A DNA stretch of 64,000 nt from positions 310,001 to 374,000 of the forward strand of contig NZ_CAAHFG010000002.1 in NCBI RefSeq assembly GCF_900890425.1. Direction: 5' to 3'. Position numbers and translations under genes: made by a program. Shown one piece after another: positions 1 through 8,823 of the stretch. Origin of the DNA: Pontiella desulfatans. Its GTDB lineage: Bacteria > Verrucomicrobiota > Kiritimatiellia > Kiritimatiellales > Pontiellaceae. The notes under the pieces were generated by a model, which had not been told where the DNA came from, searched no databases, and saw nothing but the letters and a program-made list of their open reading frames with translations. Position 1 is the stretch's first letter. Every line of letters starts with the position of its first letter.

Positions 1-1182
1 TTTTCGGCTCCCAATGAGGCCGTGCTGAGTTTTTTGCGCATTATCAAACTCGAAGGCGCTTCGAACCCGACGTCGTCGGTTCTTTTTTCCGACACGTTCG
101 ACGACGGAACTATTGCTACAGCAACCGACCCTTCAGACGTTAATGGCGGGTTTGACATTGCAGGAGATTTCAGCGATCCGGAGATTACCCTGTTTGAGGC
201 CGGCGGAAATGCGGTGCTGGATCTGGCGGGTGCGACGAATGATTTCCCGTTTGTCGCCATGATCAGTAAAAAAAAAGTCAACGCTGCCGACGAGGATTCC
301 CTTAAGCTGCAGATCGACGTTGCCAGCCTGAGCGCTGCCCATTGGTGGATGCGCCCATTGGGCATAAATCTCCGGCCGAACAATTCCGCCCAACCCCAGG
401 TCTACAACCCGGGAACCGTTGCACCGCCGCTGGGACTATCCCTTCTGATTGGTAATCAGGATAATAGCAACTGCAGGGTGGCTCTTGCCGCCTGCGACGG
501 TGTCGCGGAAGACTGGCTGTGGGAGGATCTTGATGTTAGTCATGCTGAATTAGAAGACGGATTTACTGCGATGCTTACGGTCAATCCCGCAGGTTGGCAA
601 TTAAAATTTTCCGGAGCTGAAAGTCTTCCTGCTAATGCATCCGGATCCTGGGGGACGTTAGGCTGGAATGATATTTTCAGCAGCAATACCTACGTGCAAT
701 GCTACCTGAGGGAAGATAAGAACGCATCAAAGAATCCGCCCCAAACCGGGACGGCAAGGGCTGAAATCGCCTCGATACACGTCACGGGCGTGCAGTTGTT
801 GTCGGAATACGAGATCTGGACGACCCGGTGGGGAAGTGCCGACCTTTCGAACCCATTGGCCGACTTTGACAACGACCACCTGAGTAACCTTGCGGAATAT
901 GCCCTGAACGGAAACCCGACCAATTCCAGTGACAATGGATTAATTAATGTGGAAGTCGATGAGTCGGCCTTTACCTATGTTCATGCATCCAATGCGGTCG
1001 ATGGCAGCCTGGTGTATCGTTTGCTTGAGCGAACCAATCTGGTGACTGGAATTTCGAATACGAACAACTGGGACTCGCAAACCTTCGGCCCGGCGATCGA
1101 CGGCTATGCCATGGTCAGCAATCACTATGGTGTCGGTGATGAAGGCCAGCGGTTTATCCAGTTGCAAGTGGAACCATTCTAA
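1..1182 (+). CDS. C-terminal part of a large secreted protein (5' end outside window)
   Basis: The reading frame is open from base 1, so the gene begins upstream; a GTG at 22 is only an internal codon. No catalytic motif is recognised. Around residues 270-300 of the visible part is an aspartate-rich stretch (DFDNDHLSNLAEYALNGNP), a calcium-binding-like linker module common at the C-termini of exported Kiritimatiellota and Verrucomicrobia proteins. It is followed by a short terminal beta module ending in FIQLQVEPF. The upstream part could be a lectin-like or glycosidase domain, but this cannot be judged. It ends 78 bases before a sulfatase gene in the same direction and probably belongs to the same polysaccharide island. 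Confidence 0.75.
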   Translation, partial: FSAPNEAVLSFLRIIKLEGASNPTSSVLFSDTFDDGTIATATDPSDVNGGFDIAGDFSDPEITLFEAGGNAVLDLAGATNDFPFVAMISKKKVNAADEDSLKLQIDVASLSAAHWWMRPLGINLRPNNSAQPQVYNPGTVAPPLGLSLLIGNQDNSNCRVALAACDGVAEDWLWEDLDVSHAELEDGFTAMLTVNPAGWQLKFSGAESLPANASGSWGTLGWNDIFSSNTYVQCYLREDKNASKNPPQTGTARAEIASIHVTGVQLLSEYEIWTTRWGSADLSNPLADFDNDHLSNLAEYALNGNPTNSSDNGLINVEVDESAFTYVHASNAVDGSLVYRLLERTNLVTGISNTNNWDSQTFGPAIDGYAMVSNHYGVGDEGQRFIQLQVEPF

Positions 1183-1260
1183 GCTGAAACCTCTGTTTAG
1201 ATCAGCCCTGTCTTGTCGTATTACTAATTAAACCTGTTCATAGGGTTGGGAGTATTTTTT

Positions 1261-2700
1261 ATGAAGAAGAGATGGATTGTTTTTTATGTTCTGGTGGCGG
1301 GTTTGGCCAATGCGGCCGAGAGGCCCAATGTACTGTTTGTCGCAATTGACGACCTGAATGACTGGATCGGGTGCTTTGACGGCCATCCGCAGGTGCAGAC
1401 GCCGAACCTCGACAAGTTCAATGCCGAGGGAGGCATGGTGATGTATGATGCGCACTGCTCCTCGACCGTGTGCGGCCCTTCGCGTTCATCGCTGCTGACC
1501 GGAAAGTATCCGCACAATACCGGCGTGTATGGAAATACGACGAATCTGCGGAATGCGCCGAAAACAAAAGACCTGTTGACCCTGCCGCAATATTTCAGCA
1601 CACATGGCTATCATACCTTGTCCTCGGGTAAAATTTTCCACAAACACCCAGTGCCAGGCGATAAAGGGAATGCAAAGGGGGATGAAGGGCAATGGGCCTT
1701 CGATGAATGGGTTCCTTTAAAGGGAGGCGTCGGCGCGATCAGTAAAGACCGCCCGGTCAATGGGCTGCCGGCGCTGCTGAGCGACAAATCCTATCATGCC
1801 AAAGGGTTCGACTGGGGTCCAACCATTGGAAATGATGAAACCAAGATGAAGGATTACATCACCGCCGAGTGGGCAGCGGAGCAACTCAATACGCGGGAGT
1901 TCGAGAAACCCTTTTTTATGGCGATCGGTTTATCCAAGCCGCATCTGCCGTGGTATGTCCCGCAGAAATACTTTGATCGGTATCCGTTGGAGGATATTGA
2001 GCTTCCAAAGACGATTCCGGATGATCTTGAAGACATCAAAAACAAGTTTGGGAAGCCGGTCAAACCGCATAACACCTGGGTGCGTGTGGAAACAGCCGGC
2101 CGCCACAAGGAGGCCGTGCAGGCCTATCTCGCGACGATCACGTTTCTGGATGATTGTGTTGGCGTGCTGCTTGATGGACTGGCCAACAGCAAGTATGCCG
2201 ACAATACGATTGTGATGCTTTGGGGCGACCACGGATGGCATCTTGGCGAGAAACAGAAATACGGCAAGACGCAGCTCTGGCAGGAATCTTGTCGCGTGCC
2301 GATGATGGTCAAGGTGCCGGGCGTCACGCCGGACAACAAACAGTGTATGGGAGTCGTTAACCTGATTGACATGTATCCGACGCTCATTGATCTGTGTGGC
2401 CTGCCAAAGAATCCTGAAAACGACGGACGCAGTTTTGCAAAACTGCTGCAGAATCCGGATATGAAATGGAATACGCCGACACTTTCGGACTATGGCTATG
2501 GCGGGCACCGGATTTATGATGGGCGCTACAGCTATATCGTTTTTACCGAACAGGGGACGGAAGAGCTGTATGATCATAAGAACGATCCAATGGAATGGAA
2601 TAACCTGATCAACAATCCTGAATATGAAGCCATTAAGGAACGTCTGAAGGCGCTGGTTCCAACTGAGCGCGAACCGGAATCCCCGAGGAATGGGAAGTAA
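1261..2700 (+). CDS. Family S1 sulfatase, iduronate-2-sulfatase-like
   Basis: Exported arylsulfatase-type enzyme of 479 residues that hydrolyses sulfate esters on sugars. It has a Sec signal peptide (residues 1-19, ending ANA) and the metal-binding pair ASP-ASP at about 30-31. The formylglycine motif CGPSR has its modifiable Cys at about 71, and DHG at about 323-325 is a second active-site element. Maturation needs a formylglycine-generating enzyme, not seen here. The ATG at 1261 is preferred over an in-frame TTG at 1246 because GGGAG lies 8 bases upstream and the signal peptide begins here. Overall pattern (AIDDLNDW, HGWHLGE) resembles iduronate-2-sulfatases; the actual glycan is unknown. 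Next gene is an esterase 40 bases downstream. Confidence 0.9.
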   Translation: MKKRWIVFYVLVAGLANAAERPNVLFVAIDDLNDWIGCFDGHPQVQTPNLDKFNAEGGMVMYDAHCSSTVCGPSRSSLLTGKYPHNTGVYGNTTNLRNAPKTKDLLTLPQYFSTHGYHTLSSGKIFHKHPVPGDKGNAKGDEGQWAFDEWVPLKGGVGAISKDRPVNGLPALLSDKSYHAKGFDWGPTIGNDETKMKDYITAEWAAEQLNTREFEKPFFMAIGLSKPHLPWYVPQKYFDRYPLEDIELPKTIPDDLEDIKNKFGKPVKPHNTWVRVETAGRHKEAVQAYLATITFLDDCVGVLLDGLANSKYADNTIVMLWGDHGWHLGEKQKYGKTQLWQESCRVPMMVKVPGVTPDNKQCMGVVNLIDMYPTLIDLCGLPKNPENDGRSFAKLLQNPDMKWNTPTLSDYGYGGHRIYDGRYSYIVFTEQGTEELYDHKNDPMEWNNLINNPEYEAIKERLKALVPTEREPESPRNGK

Positions 2701-2740
2701 TATCGTCGAAGGTCGGAACGTCTAAAGTCAAAGGGCTCAT

Positions 2741-3799
2741 ATGCAGAATAGAAATCTTACTCGGCGTGCTTTTTACGTAACCGCTGCAACGGCGTTTGCT
2801 TCGATACATGCGTTCGGGAATACGAAGCCGAAAACGCGTGTGTTCATTCTGTCGGGGCAGTCCAATTGCGGCGGAGCCGGTAACGGGGATTTACTGCCGA
2901 CGCCGTTAAGAGCGAAAGATCCTCAGGCGTTACTCTTTTCGAAGTATACCGCAAACCGCTGGCAACCGCTTGCCCCCTATAAGCGCACTGCGGAAAAGTT
3001 TGGAATTGAAAAGGAGGGTTTCGGGCCGGAGCTGGGTTTCGGGCGGGAAATGCGGAAAGCCTTTCCAGACGATTCGATTTGTATCATCAAGCAGTCGAGC
3101 GGTGGAACCTCGGTGGTGGCCTGGGATAAGAACCATGGAACAGAGGAATATACCGCTTTGATGAAGGAGGCCGGACACATCGGTTCAGCGAAAAAGGACA
3201 AGCCGCCGCAATATCCGGTTTTACTGAAAACCATCCAGGATGCGTTGGCTTTGCTGGATCAGCCCTGTGAAATTTCCGGATTTCTTTGGTTTCAGGCGGA
3301 GGCCGATGCAAAGACGGAGCGTTTGGCTTCGCAGTGGTCCGGGCGTGTTGTGACGTTGTTGGACAATCTGGCTGAAGATGTCGGTTTCAGTTCTGCTGTT
3401 CCACTCATGGTGATGGATTCGCATTTTCCATCAAAGAATTTGCAGGATAAACCGCACGGGGAACAAATCGTCCCGGCCTTATTGGATTATGCTCAATCAG
3501 GGGCTGCTTTCGGAGCGGATGAACTGCAGAAAAAAGCCGGTTTAGAATCGCTTTCGGCGAATGAGTTTATGAGCGCTTTTCAGGCGGTCACCGGTCGAGG
3601 TTCAGGCTTTTTTGATCAGGCTGACCGTATTTCTAAAATGAAACGAGATATTCGAAAAATGGCTGCTGAACGCCCGAAGACGGCTGTCATTGATGTGGAT
3701 GACCTGCCGACCTATGAAGGGGTTCATTTTACGACGGCAGGGCAGGTTGAAATCGGTAAGCGGCTGGCTTTTGCATATAAAAAGTCTGGTGCGCTGTGA
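2741..3799 (+). CDS. SASA-family carbohydrate acetylesterase (sialate O-acetylesterase-like)
   Basis: Exported esterase of 352 residues, expected to remove O-acetyl groups from polysaccharides. The N-terminus carries a Tat-like signal (LTRRAFYV, then an apolar stretch to about residue 25). The GQSN block at 39-42 carries the nucleophilic Ser; WFQAEAD near residue 185 and the C-terminal DLPTYEGVHF block (catalytic Asp/His) complete the SGNH/SASA pattern. AAAGGG lies upstream of the ATG. Placed between two sulfatases, it probably helps to debranch a sulfated, acetylated glycan. Substrate assignment is inference. Confidence 0.85.
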   Translation: MQNRNLTRRAFYVTAATAFASIHAFGNTKPKTRVFILSGQSNCGGAGNGDLLPTPLRAKDPQALLFSKYTANRWQPLAPYKRTAEKFGIEKEGFGPELGFGREMRKAFPDDSICIIKQSSGGTSVVAWDKNHGTEEYTALMKEAGHIGSAKKDKPPQYPVLLKTIQDALALLDQPCEISGFLWFQAEADAKTERLASQWSGRVVTLLDNLAEDVGFSSAVPLMVMDSHFPSKNLQDKPHGEQIVPALLDYAQSGAAFGADELQKKAGLESLSANEFMSAFQAVTGRGSGFFDQADRISKMKRDIRKMAAERPKTAVIDVDDLPTYEGVHFTTAGQVEIGKRLAFAYKKSGAL

Positions 3800-3827
3800 A
3801 TGGGCCATTGAATATTTGATTCCCGTT

Positions 3828-3904
3828 GACTGTCCGGATGGACAGTCTTGCGGTGTTGTCGGTTCTGTTTTCATCTGTTTAGATTTCTGTTTTTCATCTG
3901 TTTA
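3828..3904. repeat. Small hairpin followed by a 14-bp direct repeat
   Basis: GACTGTCC and GGACAGTC (3828-3835, 3840-3847) form an 8-bp stem with a 4-base loop just after the esterase gene. The sequence TTTTCATCTGTTTA then occurs twice (3868-3881 and 3891-3904), directly upstream of an AT-rich stretch before the next sulfatase. The hairpin has no clean T-run, so a terminator is possible but not established. The direct repeat could be an operator for the downstream gene. Confidence 0.4.
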
Positions 3905-3956
3905 TATAGATATGATAGGGCAATGAAGCACGACGTTTGAGTGAGGACATGGTGAT

Positions 3957-5555
3957 ATGATTCAAAAATGGGTTCAGGGATTGGCGGTTGCGGGTTTATT
4001 CTGTGCTGCGGCTGTGAGTTCGGCTGAACGGCCCTTACGACAGGCTCAGGACAGGCCGAATATTCTGTTCTGTATTATGGATGATGCATCGTGGGCGCAT
4101 ATGAGCGCTTATGGTTGTGAGTGGGTGGATACGCCGGCTTTTGATCGATTGGCAAAAGAGGGCATCCTTTTCCGCAATGCCTACACGCCGAATGCCAAGT
4201 GTGCGCCGTCGCGTTCCAGCATTCTGACGGGCCGCAATTCGTGGCAACTGGAAGAGGCGGCAAACCACGTGGTTAATTTTCCTGCTAAATTTAAAACCTT
4301 CCCGGAGGCATTGAAGGCGAATGGATACCTGACGGGTAAGACCGGTAAGGGCTGGGGGCCGGGTGATCCGGGTAAAGTGGAGGGTGAAAAACGCGAATTG
4401 ATCGGCAAGTCCTGGTCGAAGCATAAGGAAAAACCTCCGGCGAAGGGAATGTCCGGTGAGAACTATGCAGCCAACTTTGCAGACTTCCTGGATGCGGCCG
4501 GGGAGCAGGAGTGGTTTTTCTGGTACGGTGCACGTGAACCTCATCGCCGCTATGAATACGGCAGTGCGGTGCGGGCGGGTAAAAAGCTGGAGATGATCGA
4601 TAAGGTACCGGACTTCTGGCCGGACACGGAGGTCGTCCGCAATGATATGCTGGATTATGCGCTGGAAATAGAGCATGCGGATATGCATCTGGGGCGGATG
4701 ATCCAGACCTTGGAAAAACGCGGTCTGTTGGATAATACGATCATTTTGATGACGTCTGACAACGGGATGCCGTTCCCTCGCTGCAAGGCGCAGGAGTATG
4801 AATATTCGAATCATATGCCGCTGGCGGTTATGTGGCCGAAGGGGATTAAGAACCCGGGCCGCGCCGTGGATGACATGGTCAGCTTTATTGATTTTGCGCC
4901 GACGTTTCTGGAGGTGGCGGGGGTCCCGTTTGAAGAATCCGGAATGCATTCTTCGCCGGGCCGTAGCCTAACGGATGTTTTCTATTCCGAAAAAGCGGGA
5001 CAGGTGAATCCGGAGCGCGACTTTGTGCTGATCGGCAAGGAGCGACACGATTACAGCCGCCCGAATAATGCCGGCTATCCGATCCGTGGGATCGTTGGGA
5101 AGGATCACCTTTACCTCTACAATTATGAGCTCGACCGCTGGCCGACCGGGAATCCGGAACTGGGTTATCTCGACTGCGATGGAGGGGCGACCAAAACCGA
5201 AATCCTGAATATGCGCCGTGAAGGGAAGGATACGAAATACTGGGAGCTTTCGTTTGGAAAGCGAACGGTTCATGAAGAGCTCTTTAATATTGCTGCCGAT
5301 CCGGATTGTTTGAACAACAGGGCGACCAGTGAAAAAGCCGCGCAGTTGAAGGCGGAAATGAAACAGCGGATGGAGAAGGTGCTGAAGGATCAGGATGATC
5401 CGCGCATCCTGGGAAATGGTGCGGTATTTGATACATACGGCTATTCTCAGCCGCATGCGTGGAATTTTTACGAACGGTTCATGGCGGGGGAATTTACGCC
5501 GAAACAGACCGGTTGGGTTAATCCTTCTGATTTTGAAAAGGCGCCGTTGGATTAG
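3957..5555 (+). CDS. Family S1 sulfatase, N-sulfoglucosamine sulfohydrolase-like
   Basis: Exported sulfatase of 532 residues. A Sec signal peptide covers residues 1-23. The metal pair Asp-Asp is at 42-43, and the formylglycine motif CAPSR has its Cys at 82. A TSDNG block near 276 supplies further metal ligands. The sequence style ([20 protein letters not shown]) is that of heparan N-sulfatase-like S1 members, often acting on algal glycans in this phylum. Between the signal peptide and PNILF the protein carries an extra eight residues (LRQAQDRP) encoded by a small repeat; see the separate entry. GAGGA lies about 10 bases before the ATG. A large inverted repeat follows the stop codon. Confidence 0.9.
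   Translation: MIQKWVQGLAVAGLFCAAAVSSAERPLRQAQDRPNILFCIMDDASWAHMSAYGCEWVDTPAFDRLAKEGILFRNAYTPNAKCAPSRSSILTGRNSWQLEEAANHVVNFPAKFKTFPEALKANGYLTGKTGKGWGPGDPGKVEGEKRELIGKSWSKHKEKPPAKGMSGENYAANFADFLDAAGEQEWFFWYGAREPHRRYEYGSAVRAGKKLEMIDKVPDFWPDTEVVRNDMLDYALEIEHADMHLGRMIQTLEKRGLLDNTIILMTSDNGMPFPRCKAQEYEYSNHMPLAVMWPKGIKNPGRAVDDMVSFIDFAPTFLEVAGVPFEESGMHSSPGRSLTDVFYSEKAGQVNPERDFVLIGKERHDYSRPNNAGYPIRGIVGKDHLYLYNYELDRWPTGNPELGYLDCDGGATKTEILNMRREGKDTKYWELSFGKRTVHEELFNIAADPDCLNNRATSEKAAQLKAEMKQRMEKVLKDQDDPRILGNGAVFDTYGYSQPHAWNFYERFMAGEFTPKQTGWVNPSDFEKAPLD
4032..4057. repeat. In-frame micro-insertion of a dispersed palindromic repeat
   Basis: Bases 4032-4057 contain CGACAGGCTCAGGACAGG, which resembles the widespread short repeat that translates as RQAQDR or DKLRT in many unrelated genomes. 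Deleting 24 bases restores the family sequence AERPNILF exactly, so this looks like a frame-preserving insertion at the mature N-terminus of the sulfatase. Confidence 0.6.
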
Positions 5556-5559
5556 GAAA

Positions 5560-5631
5560 GTAGGACAGGCTTCCAGCCTGTCTCCCGCAGGATGGCATTG
5601 CGTATGTAGACAGGCTGGAAGCCTGTCCTAC
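5560..5631. repeat. Large inverted repeat (24-bp perfect arms)
   Basis: Arms 5560-5583 and 5608-5631 are exact reverse complements. Each arm is itself nearly palindromic around CAGGCT..AGCCTG, so the element can fold as one long hairpin or as two short ones. It lies 5 bases after the sulfatase stop and 31 bases before the GH31 start. It may act as a transcript stabiliser or terminator; its form fits a dispersed intergenic repeat. A related element is at 13530-13613. Confidence 0.85.
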
Positions 5632-5662
5632 ATTATATTTGAAGGAATGAAAGGTTGATGAA

Positions 5663-7279
5663 ATGAAACGATTGGTAATTGCAGGTTTAACGTTGATGGC
5701 TGGATTGCAGTTGTCAGCAATGGCAGACAAACTGGAACTTAAGATGCTGCCGGGCGAGTACTGGTGGGCGGGGCTCAGCTCCAAAGGGCATGAAACGCCT
5801 TACGACGCGACAAGCAAGGTGTCGTATGAACTTTACGGGGATAACAAGGGGAATCAGGCGCAGCCTTTGCTGCTCTCCAACAAGGGCCGCTATGTCTGGA
5901 GCGAGCAGCCGATTAAGTACTCATTTGACAAGGGCACCATCACCGTAACCACCCGTGAGGGAAAGATTGAATCGGGTGCTAAGGGGAACAACCTGGCGGG
6001 GGCCTTTGGCCATGTGTCAAAAACCTATTTTCCATCGGACGGAAATATTCCGGATGAACTGCTGTTTACACATCCGCAGTACAATACCTGGATTGAGCTG
6101 ATGTATGATCAGAATGAAGAAGATATTCTGGCGTATGCGCAGGCGATTATTGATCAGGGGTATCCGCCGGGCGTGCTGATGATTGATGATAACTGGCAGG
6201 AGGATTACGGGACCTGGGAGTTTTCTCCGCGTCGGTTTCAGGATCCGAAAGGCATGATGGATAAACTGCATGCCATGGGCTTTAAGGTCATGCTCTGGAT
6301 GTGCCCGTTTGTTTCGGCCGACTCGGCTGACTTCCGGCAGTTGGCAGCAGATGGTCTGCTCCTGCTTGATCCGCAGAAGACGCAGAATATTCTGTGGGCC
6401 AATACCAAGAACAAGGCGGCGGTTATCCGTTGGTGGAACGGGGCGAGTGCCTGCCTGGATCTGAGTAATCCGAAAACACAGGAATGGTTTAAAAAGAAGC
6501 TGGATTATCTGGTGGAAGAGTACGGGGTGGACGGGTTTAAGTTTGATGCGGGTGATGCCCGGTTTTACACCGAAGGCGTTGTCTCCTGGCAACAGGACGT
6601 TTCGCCTAATGACCATACGCAGTTCTTTGCGGAGTTTGGCCTTAACTATCCGTTGAATGAATACCGCGCGTCCTGGAAAATGGCCGGGCTGCCGTTGGCG
6701 CAGCGTCTCCGCGATAAAGGTCACAAATGGGAAGATCTCGCCAAACTCATTCCCGACCAGATGTCGCAGAGCGTGATGGGCTATGCCTATACCTGCCCGG
6801 ATATGATCGGCGGCGGAGAATACCGTTCGTTCCTCAACAGTGCTGTCATTGATGAGGAACTGGTGGTTCGTTCCGCCCAGGTGCATGCACTGATGCCGAT
6901 GATGCAGTTTTCGGTCGCTCCATGGCGGATTCTCTCCAAAGAAAACCAGCAGATCTGCCTCGATATGGCAAATCTCCATCTGAAGATGGGTGATCATATT
7001 CTGGCGCTGGCCAAAGAGGCTTCCAAAACAGGCGAACCAATCGTCAAACCCATGGTACTGGCGTTCCCGAACGGCGGCTATGAAACGGTCAAAGACCAGT
7101 TCGTGCTAGGCAACGATATCATCGTCGCCCCCGTCGTCGAAAAAGGTGCGCGCTCGCGTTCGGTGGTTCTTCCCGCGGGAAAATGGAAAGCGGAGGATGG
7201 CCAGATTTATGCCGGTGGAAAAACGGTTGAAATCGATGTTTCCCTGAAACGCCTGCCCTATTTCAAAGTCATACGTTAA
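5663..7279 (+). CDS. Glycoside hydrolase family 31 (alpha-glycosidase)
   Basis: Exported alpha-glycosidase of 538 residues, with a Sec signal peptide (about 1-21). The (beta/alpha)8 barrel begins near residue 135 (THPQYNTWIEL). The GH31 nucleophile block DGFKFDAGD puts the catalytic Asp at 295; the likely acid/base is Asp 380 in CPDMIGGGE. An all-beta C-terminal domain follows (VAPVVEKGARSRSV). GAAGGA and AAGG lie upstream of the ATG. GH31 includes alpha-glucosidases, alpha-xylosidases, alpha-galactosidases and sulfoquinovosidases; the substrate cannot be told from sequence alone, but the sulfatase neighbours suggest a side chain of a sulfated polysaccharide. Confidence 0.9.
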   Translation: MKRLVIAGLTLMAGLQLSAMADKLELKMLPGEYWWAGLSSKGHETPYDATSKVSYELYGDNKGNQAQPLLLSNKGRYVWSEQPIKYSFDKGTITVTTREGKIESGAKGNNLAGAFGHVSKTYFPSDGNIPDELLFTHPQYNTWIELMYDQNEEDILAYAQAIIDQGYPPGVLMIDDNWQEDYGTWEFSPRRFQDPKGMMDKLHAMGFKVMLWMCPFVSADSADFRQLAADGLLLLDPQKTQNILWANTKNKAAVIRWWNGASACLDLSNPKTQEWFKKKLDYLVEEYGVDGFKFDAGDARFYTEGVVSWQQDVSPNDHTQFFAEFGLNYPLNEYRASWKMAGLPLAQRLRDKGHKWEDLAKLIPDQMSQSVMGYAYTCPDMIGGGEYRSFLNSAVIDEELVVRSAQVHALMPMMQFSVAPWRILSKENQQICLDMANLHLKMGDHILALAKEASKTGEPIVKPMVLAFPNGGYETVKDQFVLGNDIIVAPVVEKGARSRSVVLPAGKWKAEDGQIYAGGKTVEIDVSLKRLPYFKVIR

Positions 7280-7524
7280 ATGCCTAAGCGGGGATTTTTC
7301 TCTAGGTGTGGTCCCTACGAAAACTAATCCGTAGCGATAATGCCAGAAAACATTGGCCAAAGTTTGGGAGTTGGTTCGAAAAGATATCCGCTCAGAGCGA
7401 GTGAGTTGGTTGAAGCTGGTGACAATACGATGGAAAATGACCGGATTTATGCCGTCAGGGTATGACGAAAAATCCGTTCAATCTGAACGAGAGGTGTTGC
7501 GCTGGTGGTGTTGGAAGGGCAGGG

Positions 7525-7790
7525 CTAGGCAGCTTCGCGGTAGCAATACGAGATTACTCCACCGAGGCGTTGTTCTCGCTTAATCACACCTTTGTCGGTT
7601 GGTTGGAAATCAGGACGGAGAATCTTGTTTCCGATATCTACTCCCTGATGAGGACGGTGGTTGTTATAGTAATTAAGCCACTCTTTGTTAATGTGATTTA
7701 GATGATCCAGACTGAAGCAGATGAAGTGGTTAAGGCATTGTTTCTTAACGATACCTATGCTGGCTTCCGCGTATTCGTTTACTTGATGAG
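7525..7790 (-). pseudogene. Remnant of a DDE integrase-type transposase (C-terminal part)
   Basis: The minus strand from about 7790 to the TAG at 7525-7527 reads as a continuous fragment of about 85 codons containing NEYAEASIGIVKKQCLNHF and YYNNHRPHQG. This is the typical end of an integrase-core (rve) transposase, with the last catalytic Glu region and the conserved NHRPHQG block. There is no start codon and no upstream catalytic Asp region, so this is a 5'-truncated relic. The flanks (7280-7524 and 7791-7901) hold no supported gene. Confidence 0.7.
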
Positions 7791-7887
7791 TATATATCGA
7801 ACGTTAAAGTAGCAATGAACGACCTATAAGAGGCGATAACGGCGAATTTCTCTGTAGAGATTGTGTGCTCGTAGCATGCTGTTTTAC

Positions 7888-7893
7888 TATAAT
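7888..7893 (+). promoter_or_regulatory. Putative -10 element for the HTH gene (leaderless transcript?)
   Basis: TATAAT at 7888-7893 is a perfect -10 hexamer, placed so that transcription would start at about 7900, next to the ATG at 7902. No ribosome binding site fits between them. A convincing -35 was not found. Confidence 0.4.
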
Positions 7894-7901
7894 TCATCAT
7901 T

Positions 7902-8480
7902 ATGAGACCGAAACTTAAAATCACCTCCAGTACCTACTCCCGTGAAGACCTTCTTGATCATATCGACGATGCTCATTTCCAGAAAAACTGGAAGGCAAAG
8001 CGTCGGTACCAGGTCATCCTTTATGCCTTGTCAGGAAAGTACACTACCGATGAAATCGCAGAGCTAGTCGGGTGTAGCCGGGCGAGTGTAACAAACTGGG
8101 TAAGGCGCTGGCGGGAGGGTGGTACTTGGGCATTGGAGAAAAACAACTACAGGCCTACCCGCCAACCTGCACTTACCGAGGAAATGATAGTCGATTTAGT
8201 CGAGCATCTGACAGCGGGCCTGATAAGCGGGGGTAAAGGACATGAAAGCATACAGGTCTGGCTGAAGGAAAGGTATGACCTGGACCTGGCGATTACGGCG
8301 GTGGACTACTGGTATTCAAAAATCTGGGATCGGTTCTGTAAGGGGGAGTTGCAAGACTGCGACGGTTTTCCGGATAATCCTCATAAAGTTGATCTGAGAC
8401 TTCGGAAGAGGATGGAGGGTCAGGATAAGAAGAGGGCAGAGCGGGAAAGGAGACGTCGGCAGCTGAGTCAGGTAGCTTAA
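7902..8480 (+). CDS. Helix-turn-helix protein, IS630-type transposase N-terminal half
   Basis: Protein of 192 residues. Residues about 35-85 form a winged-helix/HTH domain (YTTDEIAELVGCSRASVTNWVRRWREGG) like that at the N-terminus of IS630-family transposases. Residues about 95-135 (GKGHESIQVWLKERYDLDLAITAVDYW) match the second HTH of those proteins. No DDE catalytic domain follows, so this is either orfA of an IS whose orfB is lost or a stand-alone regulator derived from it. The C-terminus is highly basic (KKRAERERRRRQ). It sits beside other transposon debris and ahead of a terminator. Confidence 0.6.
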   Translation: MRPKLKITSSTYSREDLLDHIDDAHFQKNWKAKRRYQVILYALSGKYTTDEIAELVGCSRASVTNWVRRWREGGTWALEKNNYRPTRQPALTEEMIVDLVEHLTAGLISGGKGHESIQVWLKERYDLDLAITAVDYWYSKIWDRFCKGELQDCDGFPDNPHKVDLRLRKRMEGQDKKRAERERRRRQLSQVA

Positions 8481-8759
8481 TGCCAACCGTCAACGCCTGC
8501 TGTGGCAGGAATCAGCAGGAGTTCGATACGCGGCTCCAACTTTACCAGGCATATCACCATCGATAATTATGAGGCGGTTGATTGTACGTTTGGTGTCTCA
8601 GTTTAGGCTTTCGAGTGGGACACACACATGATACACATTCGGTGTTGTTAGATCGTTTTATGGTGATCGGAAAAACAACGTAACGTGTTAGCTATAAGTG
8701 TGATGTGACAGGTTAAAATCGGTTTTGTGAGGCGATTCTGGGAGTCGCCACCACTTTAG
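8481..8759. other. Gene-free stretch after the HTH gene
   Basis: No supported gene is seen here. The composition is more AT-rich than the neighbours and, with 7280-7901, it looks like decayed mobile DNA. Confidence 0.4.
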
Positions 8760-8792
8760 CCTCTGATCCCTAACGGGTTGGAGGTTTTTTTT
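8760..8792 (+). terminator. Rho-independent terminator
   Basis: An interrupted stem (CCTC/GAGG with inner CCC/GGG) is followed by eight Ts at 8785-8792. It reads on the plus strand, ending the transposon-debris region. It lies 32 bases from the convergent D-aminoacylase stop. Confidence 0.6.
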
Positions 8793-8823
8793 GCTTTCCA
8801 CCAAATACGGGGGCGATGAGGTT

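Noticed and set aside
7353-7701. Two short plus-strand frames in the transposon debris
   Set aside because: The minus strand of the same bases reads as an integrase fragment; the plus frames match nothing.
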